This document shows, one piece after another, positions 32,541 through 39,236 of a stretch of 41,028 nucleotides of DNA (its first letter is position 1; each line of letters starts with the position of its first letter). Made by a program: the position numbers and the translations under genes. Source of the stretch: a virus; IMG/VR virus record IMGVR_UViG_3300046450_001024, positions 1-41,028 of that record; one strand, given 5' to 3'. Below the pieces are notes generated by a model, which was not told the DNA's origin, searched no databases, and saw only the letters and a program-made list of their open reading frames with translations.

Positions 32541-32794
32541 TGAAATATTACATAGTAACTAACGAAGTTTTTAATGAATTAGATGAAAATAGCATTGATT
32601 TTGCTTTTGTAAGTCTAGATGGTAGTCAATGGGTAGTAACTACAACAGAAATTGTAGGAGATACAGTATTAAGCTTTAAAACTTCTGAAGAATTATCTTT
32701 ATATACTTTTGAAGAAGGTTCTTTTTGGACTGGAGATAACACAGGTGTTGAAGAGTGGGAAATGAATGAAACAGAATATATAAATGAATTTTAA
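32540..32794 (+). CDS. Hypothetical small acidic protein
   Basis: An 84-residue acidic protein (MKYYIVTNEVFNELDENSID) with alternating beta pattern and a Glu/Asp-rich tail. It is coupled to the lectin-like gene by a one-base overlap. It may be a chaperone or capping protein for the adhesin, by analogy with other fibre loci; this is inference. Confidence 0.6.
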   Translation: MKYYIVTNEVFNELDENSIDFAFVSLDGSQWVVTTTEIVGDTVLSFKTSEELSLYTFEEGSFWTGDNTGVEEWEMNETEYINEF

Positions 32795-32819
32795 AATAAC
32801 AAATTAATAAATAAATAAA

Positions 32820-33269
32820 ATGGCAACGACAGTAACAAACGCAAACTTAACAGTAACAGTAACAGACACAGTTACTTTAAATGGACAATCTTATGGTAAC
32901 ACAAACACTTTAACTGTAGCTTCTATTGATGAAGTTTATAGTAGAGTAGTAGAAGTGCCTATTTCAGCATTTACACCTGTATTACAACTAGGATCTACAG
33001 GACAAGGGCAATTAACAGCAGCTAACTGTAAATATATTAGAATAACAAATTTAGATGATACTAATTATGTTAATCTAAAAGTTTTTGGAACAGATGCAAT
33101 GGTAATTAAACTAGAAGCTGGTAAATCTTTTATGTTAGGTGGTGTAAGTTTTGATGCAGCAGCAGCTGATATAGCTCAAGGAGCTGTTTCTCATAATTCA
33201 GCATTTGTAATTTCAGCAGAAGCTAGTGTAGCACCTTGTGATTTAGAGGTATTCGCAGCAACAATCTAA
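32820..33269 (+). CDS. Hypothetical virion-type protein
   Basis: A 149-residue Thr/Val/Ala-rich beta protein (MATTVTNANLTVTVTDTVTL). A central SRVVEVPISAFTPVLQLG and a strand-rich CKYIRITNLDDTNYVNLKVF suggest a jelly-roll-type decoration or head-fibre protein. Its A-rich leader suggests good expression. No family recognised. Confidence 0.6.
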   Translation: MATTVTNANLTVTVTDTVTLNGQSYGNTNTLTVASIDEVYSRVVEVPISAFTPVLQLGSTGQGQLTAANCKYIRITNLDDTNYVNLKVFGTDAMVIKLEAGKSFMLGGVSFDAAAADIAQGAVSHNSAFVISAEASVAPCDLEVFAATI

Positions 33270-33270
33270 A

Positions 33271-33747
33271 ATGAAATTAAAAGTTCTAAGATTTAGTAGT
33301 CAAGCTGATTGCACTAATGGATTGCTTTTTGAAGATTCTGATATTGGAATGATCTTCATAGCATATACATTAGAAGATGAGCATAGAGCTTTAAAAGTGA
33401 AGGGTGAAACAAGAATACCTTGTGGAACATATAACTTAAAATTTAGAAATGAAGGGGGTTTTAATGAAAGATATTCTAAAAGATTTCCAAACATACATAA
33501 AGGTATGTTGGAAGTTTGTAATGTTAAAAACTTTAAATATGTTCTTATACATTGTGGTAATGATGATTCGCATACAGCTGGATGCCTTCTTGTGGGTGAT
33601 TCGCAAGAGAATAATGTCATCATCAAAGATGGCTTCATTGGAAAATCCACTAATGCGTATAAAAGATTATATCCAGATATTGCAAGGCAATTAGAATTGG
33701 GGAATGAGGTTACTATTGAATACATAGATATGGATAGAAGAATTTAA
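33271..33747 (+). CDS. DUF5675 family protein, possible cell-wall enzyme
   Basis: A 158-residue protein of the DUF5675 type: RIPCGTYNLKFRN (48-60) and VLIHCGNDDSHTAGCLLVGD (91-110). The H94...H101...C105 arrangement resembles the HxG...S-H-G-C active site of L,D-transpeptidase-fold enzymes, suggesting a peptidoglycan-directed activity. It opens the lysis cassette, where an endolysin is expected, and no other endolysin is evident. The next ORF begins in the overlapping TAATG. The enzymatic role is inference. Confidence 0.7.
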   Translation: MKLKVLRFSSQADCTNGLLFEDSDIGMIFIAYTLEDEHRALKVKGETRIPCGTYNLKFRNEGGFNERYSKRFPNIHKGMLEVCNVKNFKYVLIHCGNDDSHTAGCLLVGDSQENNVIIKDGFIGKSTNAYKRLYPDIARQLELGNEVTIEYIDMDRRI

Positions 33748-33998
33748 TGACAATGGCAACTAATAAAGATATAGTAAAAGAGATGGCACTAATGGAACAA
33801 AGGATAGATTCAATGGATGATAAATTAGAAAAAATGGATAAGAAGTTGGATATGCTGACTGAAAAGTTGCTAGATCCTGATTATGGTGTCGTTGCCAGAG
33901 TAAACAGGAACACTTCTTCTAGAAAAATACTAAGTAAATCTCTTTGGGTAATCTATGTTGCTATTATAGGGCTAATTATTAAAATGTTTTTAGGATGA
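33747..33998 (+). CDS. Small membrane-anchored coiled-coil protein
   Basis: An 83-residue protein. Residues ~10-45 are an amphipathic coiled coil (MALMEQRIDSMDDKLEKMDK, KLDMLTEKLL). A C-terminal membrane segment covers ~64-82 (LWVIYVAIIGLIIKMFLG). This layout resembles XhlA-type haemolysin/holin accessory proteins. It is coupled to the DUF5675 gene by a TAATG overlap and to the next gene by a 4-base overlap, inside the lysis cassette. Confidence 0.65.
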   Translation: MTMATNKDIVKEMALMEQRIDSMDDKLEKMDKKLDMLTEKLLDPDYGVVARVNRNTSSRKILSKSLWVIYVAIIGLIIKMFLG

Positions 33999-34210
33999 AA
34001 TCCCCAATCAACTTTAAAGATTTTGCTGCCAATCCAATGGCAGGAGGATTGTTTTTTTGTTTAATTGCCATAGGATATTTATATATAGATAATAAAACTA
34101 CACTAACAAATCAAATTGAAGCTCTACAAGAAGAAGTCATAACTTTAAGAAGTGATTATAAAAAGTTAAACGATAAATTCATAGAAACTTTAGAAAATAT
34201 TAATGAATAA
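33995..34210 (+). CDS. Putative inner-membrane spanin (i-spanin-like)
   Basis: A 71-residue protein with an N-terminal membrane anchor (~17-31, GGLFFCLIAIGYLYI) and a periplasmic coiled coil (IEALQEEVITLRSDYKKLND). That is the layout of Rz-type i-spanins. The following gene encodes a lipoprotein, overlapping by 8 bases, as an o-spanin partner would. The assignment rests on topology and context only. Confidence 0.55.
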   Translation: MKSPINFKDFAANPMAGGLFFCLIAIGYLYIDNKTTLTNQIEALQEEVITLRSDYKKLNDKFIETLENINE

Positions 34211-34640
34211 GTTGTGTTTTATATTGTTGTTTACATTATCCTCATGCTTATCATCCGAAAAGCCTGTGGAAGAGATAAAATCTTCTAGCAATAATTTAGA
34301 TAGTCTGTTTAGATCAGCAGATATGGCTGTTTTACAAATAATGACTAATAAAGAAGAAAAAACACTATTAGAGCAAGATTTGTGGAGAAAACAAAGAGAT
34401 ATTACGCTTTTAAACAATAAAGTAGATGCTTATCATGATAGTATGTTTGAAATGAGTGAATTAAGAATGGGTGATGATAGTGTACAATACAATTATAAGA
34501 TAGTATTAAAAACAATAATAGACACAGTAAGGATAAGTATTACAGATACAATTTGTAGCGTATGTGAAACAAAACAAAACAAAAAGGATAATAGATGGTA
34601 CAAAAAAACTTTTAGGTGGATTAAAAACATAGAAATATAA
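34203..34640 (+). CDS. Lipoprotein, possible outer-membrane spanin
   Basis: A 145-residue protein with a lipoprotein signal peptide (MNKLCFILLFTLSSC, lipobox LSSC, lipidated Cys15). The mature part is charged and helical, ending in a basic segment (KKTFRWIKNIEI). Its start overlaps the i-spanin-like gene by 8 bases. It would be anchored in the outer membrane and join with the inner partner for envelope disruption; alternatively it is a superinfection-exclusion lipoprotein. Confidence 0.55.
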   Translation: MNKLCFILLFTLSSCLSSEKPVEEIKSSSNNLDSLFRSADMAVLQIMTNKEEKTLLEQDLWRKQRDITLLNNKVDAYHDSMFEMSELRMGDDSVQYNYKIVLKTIIDTVRISITDTICSVCETKQNKKDNRWYKKTFRWIKNIEI

Positions 34641-34696
34641 TGGCAAAAAAAAGAAAAAAGAAAATAGTGAAAAAACCTAGTTATCCTAATAAATAA
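34640..34696 (+). CDS. Possible 18-residue basic peptide
   Basis: An ORF starting at the overlapping TAATGG and reading MAKKRKKKIVKKPSYPNK. It is extremely basic. Tiny lysine-rich ORFs of this kind recur in lysis regions of Bacteroidota phages, and the tight overlap argues for translation. It may equally be spacer. Confidence 0.35.
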   Translation: MAKKRKKKIVKKPSYPNK

Positions 34697-34701
34697 ATAA
34701 T

Positions 34702-35094
34702 ATGAGTATATTAGGTAAAATATTTTCTAGTGGAGCTACAGAGCTTGTTAAAGGTGTTGGAGGTGTATTAGATAATTTAACAACAACTAAAAAAGAAAAG
34801 CTAGAAGCGGAAAGAAAGATTCAGGAGATAATACATTCTTATGAAACAAAAATGCAAGAAGAAGTTTCTAATAGATGGAACGCAGACATGAAATCAGACT
34901 CCTGGCTATCAAAAAATGTTAGACCAATTATACTATTATTTCTTGTTTTTAGTACAATCGTTTTAATTTTTATAGATGCAGGTTTAATAGACTTTTATGT
35001 AGAAGATGCCTGGATTAACCTTCTACAATTAACTTTATTAACAGTGATAGGTGCATATTTTGGTGGAAGGAGCTGGGAAAAGGTTAAAAAATAG
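34702..35094 (+). CDS. Holin (3TM-type family)
   Basis: A 130-residue membrane protein that would form the lysis-timing pore. It has an N-terminal amphipathic region (MSILGKIFSSGATELVKGVG), a charged helix, then SWLSKNVRPIILLFLVFSTI and a second hydrophobic segment LLQLTLLTVIGAYFGG. The pattern of polar helix followed by W-x-x-x-x-R-P and two hydrophobic segments matches the GTA_holin_3TM family. Context in the lysis cassette agrees. Confidence 0.78.
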   Translation: MSILGKIFSSGATELVKGVGGVLDNLTTTKKEKLEAERKIQEIIHSYETKMQEEVSNRWNADMKSDSWLSKNVRPIILLFLVFSTIVLIFIDAGLIDFYVEDAWINLLQLTLLTVIGAYFGGRSWEKVKK

Positions 35095-35107
35095 CTTATT
35101 ATTACAT

Positions 35108-35239
35108 ATGGCAAAAAAGAAGAAGCTTAACAGTAAGAATCCTAAATACCTACCAAAAGAAAAAGTTAAAGAATATAAAAAGATAGTTGTCAAGGAGGTA
35201 AAGGGTTGTAAAATAACTTTAATATGGGAAAAAGACTAA
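35108..35239 (+). CDS. Small basic protein
   Basis: A 43-residue Lys-rich peptide (MAKKKKLNSKNPKYLPKEKV). An upstream in-frame start at 35051 would overlap the holin gene, so 35108 is preferred. Its end overlaps the metallophosphoesterase start by 16 bases. Function unknown; it resembles the lysine-rich peptide at 34640. Confidence 0.45.
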   Translation: MAKKKKLNSKNPKYLPKEKVKEYKKIVVKEVKGCKITLIWEKD

Positions 35240-36309
35240 GATTATCAGATAAAGAGGTAGACATAATTTATCAGTATAGAGCTGATGATTTAGAAAACCT
35301 AAACCACAATCTTACACACAATTCAGCATTAGATAATCATTTAATAGATAGAGGAATTGATAAAAAAGATGTGGTTTCAGTAAAGCATTGGCAAAATATG
35401 GGAGGAGAATTGAGATTTTCCGTAGTAACCAAAAATGCCCTAATAGATGAAAAAAGTGTTTTCAATAATGTTTTAAAACTTATAGAAGAAAATGCTCCTG
35501 AATATAAAAAAATTAAGCATAAAGACGGAACTCATCTATTAGTTATAAATCCAGCAGATGTCCATATAGGGAAATATGCAAACAAAAAGGAAACAGGCGA
35601 AGATTATAACATAGAAATAGCCATAAATAGAGTTTTAATGGGTGTTAGTGGACTTATAAATAAAGCTAAAGGTTTTGATGTGGATAGAGTGTTATTTTGC
35701 ATTGGCAACGATATTTTACATACAGATAATGTAATGTCATCAACAAGCAAAGGAACATACCAAGATACAGATGGTAAATGGTGGGAGCATTATGAAATTG
35801 CATTAAAAGTTTATGTTCAATGCGTAGAGATGTTAAGAGAAATTGCTCCTGTAGACTGTGTTCATTCAATGAGTAATCACGATTTTATGAGTGGATTTCA
35901 CCTGGCACACGCATTAAAAAGTTGGTTTAGAAATACAAATGATGTTACTGTTGATTGTGGTGTTTCTTCTCGTAAATATTATATATATGGTAGCAACTTA
36001 ATAGGACTAGAACATGGAGATGGTGCAAAAATGGATAAATTACCTCTTTTAATGGCATCTGAAAAACCTCAAGAATGGGCTAAAACCACTCATAGATATT
36101 GGTATTTACACCATTTACATCATAAGATTAAACATAAATGGTTAGATGCTAAAGATTATATTGGTGTTAGTGTGGAATATATGCGAAGCCCTAGTGCTAG
36201 TGATTCCTGGCACTCAGGAAAAGGATTTTGTGGTGTTCCAAAAGCTATTGAAGGTTATCTTCACGATAAAGATAGTGGTCAGGTAGCAAGATTTGTTCAT
36301 TATTTTTAA
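35224..36309 (+). CDS. Calcineurin-like metallophosphoesterase
   Basis: A 361-residue hydrolase. Metal-binding motifs in order: ADVHIG (Asp112, His114), GND (161-163), SNHD (217-220), EHGD (263-266) and LHHLHHK (295-301). This is the full calcineurin-type phosphoesterase set. The N-terminal ~90 residues form an extra domain starting RLSDKEVDIIYQYRADDLEN that looks like a small helical/HTH unit. It closes the lysis operon, followed by a terminator at 36442. Its substrate is unknown; nucleic acid, nucleotide or signalling phosphoesters are all possible. The late-operon location is unusual for a nuclease. Confidence 0.82.
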   Translation: MGKRLRLSDKEVDIIYQYRADDLENLNHNLTHNSALDNHLIDRGIDKKDVVSVKHWQNMGGELRFSVVTKNALIDEKSVFNNVLKLIEENAPEYKKIKHKDGTHLLVINPADVHIGKYANKKETGEDYNIEIAINRVLMGVSGLINKAKGFDVDRVLFCIGNDILHTDNVMSSTSKGTYQDTDGKWWEHYEIALKVYVQCVEMLREIAPVDCVHSMSNHDFMSGFHLAHALKSWFRNTNDVTVDCGVSSRKYYIYGSNLIGLEHGDGAKMDKLPLLMASEKPQEWAKTTHRYWYLHHLHHKIKHKWLDAKDYIGVSVEYMRSPSASDSWHSGKGFCGVPKAIEGYLHDKDSGQVARFVHYF

Positions 36310-36389
36310 ATATACGCTTAAATTTGCTTTTAGTTACTAAATTTCTTGGAAAAAAGCTTATTGTTTTAAAAAATTGTTGTTATATTGTA

Positions 36390-36466
36390 TTGTTTTGTTG
36401 AACATAGTGTTTCGCACTATAACTTGTTAGGAAATGATTAAGGGGAGCTTCGGCTCTCCTTTTTTT
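36390..36466 (+). ncRNA. Candidate small RNA
   Basis: A possible 77-base transcript starting after the GTTATATTGTA box (36379-36389). It holds hairpin ATAGTG-TTTCG-CACTAT (36404-36420), an unpaired AACTTGTTAGGAAATGATTA, and the terminator hairpin with UUCG loop (36442-36459) plus T7. No ORF. It may instead be only the 3' end of the lysis operon transcript; the promoter lacks the TTCCA box found elsewhere. Confidence 0.35.
36442..36466 (+). terminator. Intrinsic terminator ending lysis operon
   Basis: Stem GGGGAGC (36442-36448) / GCTCTCC (36453-36459) with one G-T pair and a stable TTCG tetraloop, followed by seven T (36460-36466). Confidence 0.9.
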
Positions 36467-36469
36467 GTC

Positions 36470-36593
36470 CAGGATTAATCACTGATCGGTTTGTAACACT
36501 TATTTTATGTCTTGTTTTATCTCCAATAAACTGGACAGACTTCATCAAAATGTACGCTAATATTTCTCTTTATCAGGATTAATCACCGATCGG
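36470..36593. repeat. 20-bp palindrome-bearing direct repeat pair
   Basis: CAGGATTAATCACTGATCGG at 36470-36489 and CAGGATTAATCACCGATCGG at 36574-36593, one mismatch, 104 bases apart. Each contains the palindrome GATTAATC, and the second also CCGATCGG. This is the form expected of an operator bound by a dimeric regulator. No identical copy was noticed elsewhere. Confidence 0.75.
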
Positions 36594-36682
36594 ATTAAAA
36601 GTACGCTAATTCCTCTCTTTATAGTAAAAGTACGCTAACATTACTCTTTATAGTAAAAATACGATATGCTCTCTCTTAGGGC
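36552..36682 (+). repeat. GTACGCT repeat array (iteron-like), left
   Basis: GTACGCTAA occurs at 36552, 36601 and 36630, with a degenerate form ATACGATAT at 36659. Each is followed four to five bases later by CTCTTTAT or CTCTCTTA. The last three units have a 29-base period and share TATAGTAAAA between them. The core reappears at 38978-38984 and 39013-39020. Such arrays serve as replication iterons or as cooperative operator sites. Confidence 0.75.
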
Positions 36683-36815
36683 ATCACTATTACTCACAAC
36701 AATACAATAAGAGTATAATTTCAATGTTTTTACCTCTATAAATTATGTTGGATATAATTTGCATATCTAAAAAAGTATTCGTTATATGATTCTATAACTA
36801 ACAAACAAAAACAAA

Positions 36816-38336
36816 ATGAAAAACTTTAATGATTTTATAGCTACAAGAAAACAAATGACTCCTAAAGAGTTTAACGAAATGAACAATGATAATATATTAG
36901 AAGATGTATGTTCTAAAGAATGTCCTTATATATATGTATATAAAGATTTCTATTATATTCAAATAGGTTTAAGTGGTTTTGGATTAGTAATAGGCAATCA
37001 ATATTATGAAAGCGAATACTTAGAAGAGATGGAAATTAAACTATATAATGATTGGTTTATAGATAATCTTGAGGGTGTTGATGAATGGTTGCCTTATATT
37101 GGAATACACTCGCAAAAGTCTAGTGCATTATATTCTATTATGTTTCGTGATATGGGGTTTGATATAGAGGATGTTTCTTATCGTAATGATAGTGTAGATA
37201 GTTTAAGACTATCTATTGGTAGTTTAGAGTTATTTGATGTGCTACTACCTAATAGTGCTACAAATGATAATGATAAAGAGAAGTTTAACACATTTTGTGT
37301 TTTTCCTTTAGAAAAATCTCTTGATGTAGATGAGTTTGAAAGATGTGAAGATAATATTGATGGTTTGATTTATGATAATGTTATGGAGATGCAAGAGTCT
37401 TTTGAATGGAGATTTCATCAATTAGCAAAAGATTATATGAATAGAGTTCTTGGTTTAAATAATGAATGTGATTTTGAAAATGGAGATTATGAGCCTAATA
37501 CTTTAGAAGATTTTATGAGTGATGAAAGTGGTAGTGGTGTTTGGTATAAATTTCCAAAGAGCATAACATTAAGAAAGGCTCTTAATTTTGAAAATAGTGT
37601 AGAGTTTATGACAAAAGTAAAAAATGAGGGATATGATATATTAAGAATTTGGGAACACTTTAAATTCTTAAAAAAGTATATGGAATTTGGATGTGAGCCT
37701 ATAAATATGTTTGAAGATAGTGAGGTTGATGATAGGGAATCTAGAGTAAAAGCTAGTTTTGAAAAGGCAAAGGTATTAATTGAAAAAAATATTTCAAATG
37801 GTAAAATACCTCTAGATACTAAATACTTAGATTTTGTTGAGATAGGAGAATATTTTGATAGTAGTGAATTAACAAGTGATTTTCATAATGATGTGGATGG
37901 TGCAAGTGATTTAGTAGATTTAATAAACGATTACTTAGAGTTTGATTGTAGTATAACTTTTAGCCCTAAACATTACGATAACATTAAGCTTAAAAAAAGG
38001 ATAGTAGAGCTAGAGAAATTACAAAGTAGTATAGAGGATGAGGATTATAAAGATTTGCTTAAAAATAGAGATTACTATAAGCAAAAATATAATGAAGTTT
38101 TAGATGTATTTCCTAATAGAGATTACTATAAGCAAAAATATAATGAACTTAAAGATGTATTTCCTACTCAATCTCATCCTATGTTAATATTGGCTTTAGA
38201 ATCACTTTTGTATGAGTATGAGGGATTTGAGGAGCATAGAGCTATTGCGAATACTAAAAGAGATATAATCAATACCACTAAGATTAAATCACAAATAGAA
38301 AAAATAGAAAAAATTATACTAAATAAAACTAAATAA
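36816..38336 (+). CDS. Large acidic protein of unknown function
   Basis: A 506-residue acidic protein with no recognised domain. It is aromatic and Asp/Asn/Glu-rich in the first 250 residues (FYYIQIGLSGFGLVIGNQYY, then NDWFIDNLEGVDEWLPYIGI), then helical. Residues 417-433 and 434-450 are a perfect-length tandem repeat (NRDYYKQKYNEVLDVFP / NRDYYKQKYNELKDVFP), coded by a 51-base duplication (38064-38114, 38115-38165). A strong ACTAACAAACAAAAACAAA leader precedes the ATG. It heads the right-end operon behind a repeat-rich control region. Likely an early-expressed, possibly host-directed protein; this is positional inference. Confidence 0.7.
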   Translation: MKNFNDFIATRKQMTPKEFNEMNNDNILEDVCSKECPYIYVYKDFYYIQIGLSGFGLVIGNQYYESEYLEEMEIKLYNDWFIDNLEGVDEWLPYIGIHSQKSSALYSIMFRDMGFDIEDVSYRNDSVDSLRLSIGSLELFDVLLPNSATNDNDKEKFNTFCVFPLEKSLDVDEFERCEDNIDGLIYDNVMEMQESFEWRFHQLAKDYMNRVLGLNNECDFENGDYEPNTLEDFMSDESGSGVWYKFPKSITLRKALNFENSVEFMTKVKNEGYDILRIWEHFKFLKKYMEFGCEPINMFEDSEVDDRESRVKASFEKAKVLIEKNISNGKIPLDTKYLDFVEIGEYFDSSELTSDFHNDVDGASDLVDLINDYLEFDCSITFSPKHYDNIKLKKRIVELEKLQSSIEDEDYKDLLKNRDYYKQKYNEVLDVFPNRDYYKQKYNELKDVFPTQSHPMLILALESLLYEYEGFEEHRAIANTKRDIINTTKIKSQIEKIEKIILNKTK

Positions 38337-38337
38337 A

Positions 38338-38619
38338 ATGAAAGACTATAAACAAGTAAAAATTCAACAAAGGGTAACTATGCACAAATATGTAGAAGTG
38401 TTCGTAAACGTGCCTAAAAGCGTTAATGAGTATGATGTTGAGGAATGGATGTGGGATAATCAAAAGGATGTTATAAGTGATAAAATAAATAATGCTTTTG
38501 ATAAGAAAGAGTTTGAAAGTGGTAGTGGATATTATGACTATGAGGGCTTAGAGGAGTGTGAGGATATAGAAACAAGATTTCAAGTAGGAGATTATGGAGG
38601 ACATACTTATTGTTATTAA
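38338..38619 (+). CDS. Hypothetical small acidic protein
   Basis: A 93-residue protein with a beta-like N-terminus (KQVKIQQRVTMHKYVEVFVN), a helical centre and an acidic, aromatic C-terminus (GYYDYEGLEECEDIETRF, then GDYGGHTYCY). It starts one base after the 506-residue gene stop. The fold may resemble small stress or regulatory proteins, but nothing specific is recognised. Confidence 0.65.
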   Translation: MKDYKQVKIQQRVTMHKYVEVFVNVPKSVNEYDVEEWMWDNQKDVISDKINNAFDKKEFESGSGYYDYEGLEECEDIETRFQVGDYGGHTYCY

Positions 38620-38634
38620 CTTAAATATTATAAA

Positions 38635-38850
38635 ATGAAAATAGAAAAAACATATATGGATAATAGTAGATTTTTAGAGATGCTTGATAAATTTACTATA
38701 AGCACTATTAAGGCACAATTTAACAACAATCTATACAATGACTATGGAGATATGCACCAAGAGGTAGAAGATGCTTATATCACGCTATATGATGCTAATG
38801 AAACAATAGCTCATAGTTTAGGGTTACACTCATCTTACGATAAAGATTAA
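38635..38850 (+). CDS. Hypothetical small helical protein
   Basis: A 71-residue, probably all-helical protein (MKIEKTYMDNSRFLEMLDKF, then DANETIAHSLGLHSS). It is the last gene before a terminator at 38943. No recognised family. Confidence 0.6.
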   Translation: MKIEKTYMDNSRFLEMLDKFTISTIKAQFNNNLYNDYGDMHQEVEDAYITLYDANETIAHSLGLHSSYDKD

Positions 38851-38942
38851 TGGTGTATCTTTGGATAGTGATATTCATCCTAGCTTTTTTAAGGATTGTA
38901 GAGTAATAATACTCACTTAAAATAAAATTTTATGTTAAATAT

Positions 38943-38966
38943 ACCCCTAGAAATAGGGGTTTTTTT
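38943..38966 (+). terminator. Intrinsic terminator
   Basis: Stem ACCCCTA (38943-38949) / TAGGGGT (38954-38960), GAAA tetraloop, T7 (38960-38966). It ends the 36816-38850 unit. Confidence 0.9.
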
Positions 38967-38969
38967 ATG

Positions 38970-39037
38970 CTTAAAAGTACGCTTGATTTTCTATTTACAA
39001 GTGGACTTAAAAGTACGCTTGATTTTCTATTTACAAG
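38970..39037 (+). repeat. Perfect 32-bp direct repeat pair with GTACGCT core
   Basis: Two identical 32-base units at 38970-39001 and 39006-39037, separated by TGGA. Each contains CTTAAAAGTACGCTTG followed by ATTTTCTATTTACAAG. AAAAGTACGCT is shared with the array at 36597-36640, and CTNTTTA follows the core at a similar distance in both arrays. Confidence 0.9.
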
Positions 39038-39192
39038 GAGATATTATATTGGTGCTTATAAATTGTGAATGATATTTTTTTTGGGGGGGTGCTTTTGCTT
39101 TTTGTTCATTCTTTCATACTAGATATAAAAACACATAACACATAAAAAACGAGAAAAAAAAACTTTTTTATACTTATTATGTGAAAATTTTT

Positions 39193-39201
39193 TATATTTA
39201 C
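39193..39201 (+). promoter_or_regulatory. Possible -7 box
   Basis: TATATTTAC followed by AT, one base off TAnnTTTG, 12 bases before an ATG at 39213 and 36 before the preferred ATG at 39237. It resembles TATCTTTACAT at 26590. The -33 box is unclear. Confidence 0.35.
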
Positions 39202-39236
39202 ATATATCAATAATGATACTAACTAACAAAAAGAAA

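Larger units (their letters stand above)
36310..36815 (+). other. Intergenic control region
   Basis: About 500 bases without a gene. In order: a TATACGCTTAAA sequence just after the metallophosphoesterase stop, a GTTATATTGTA box (36379-36389), two hairpins with the second a terminator, two 20-bp palindromic repeats, four GTACGCT-type repeats, a TATAATTTGC box near 36755 and an ACTAACAAACAAAAACAAA leader before 36816. It looks like a composite promoter, operator and possibly origin region. Confidence 0.7.
38851..39236 (+). other. Second intergenic control region
   Basis: About 385 bases without a gene. It holds a terminator (38943-38966), two perfect 32-bp repeats carrying the GTACGCT core (38970-39037), a T8/G7 homopolymer stretch near 39072-39087, a poly-A/T zone, and the box TATATTTAC (39193-39201) with an ACTAACAAAAAGAAA leader before the ATG at 39237. 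Confidence 0.7.

Noticed and set aside
33300-33725. Minus-strand ORF of 141 codons opposite the DUF5675 gene
   Set aside because: The plus-strand frame has recognisable motifs and tight overlaps; the reverse frame has neither.
36552-36682. GTACGCT array as a CRISPR array
   Set aside because: Units are only 29 bases apart with no constant repeat/spacer division and no cas genes.
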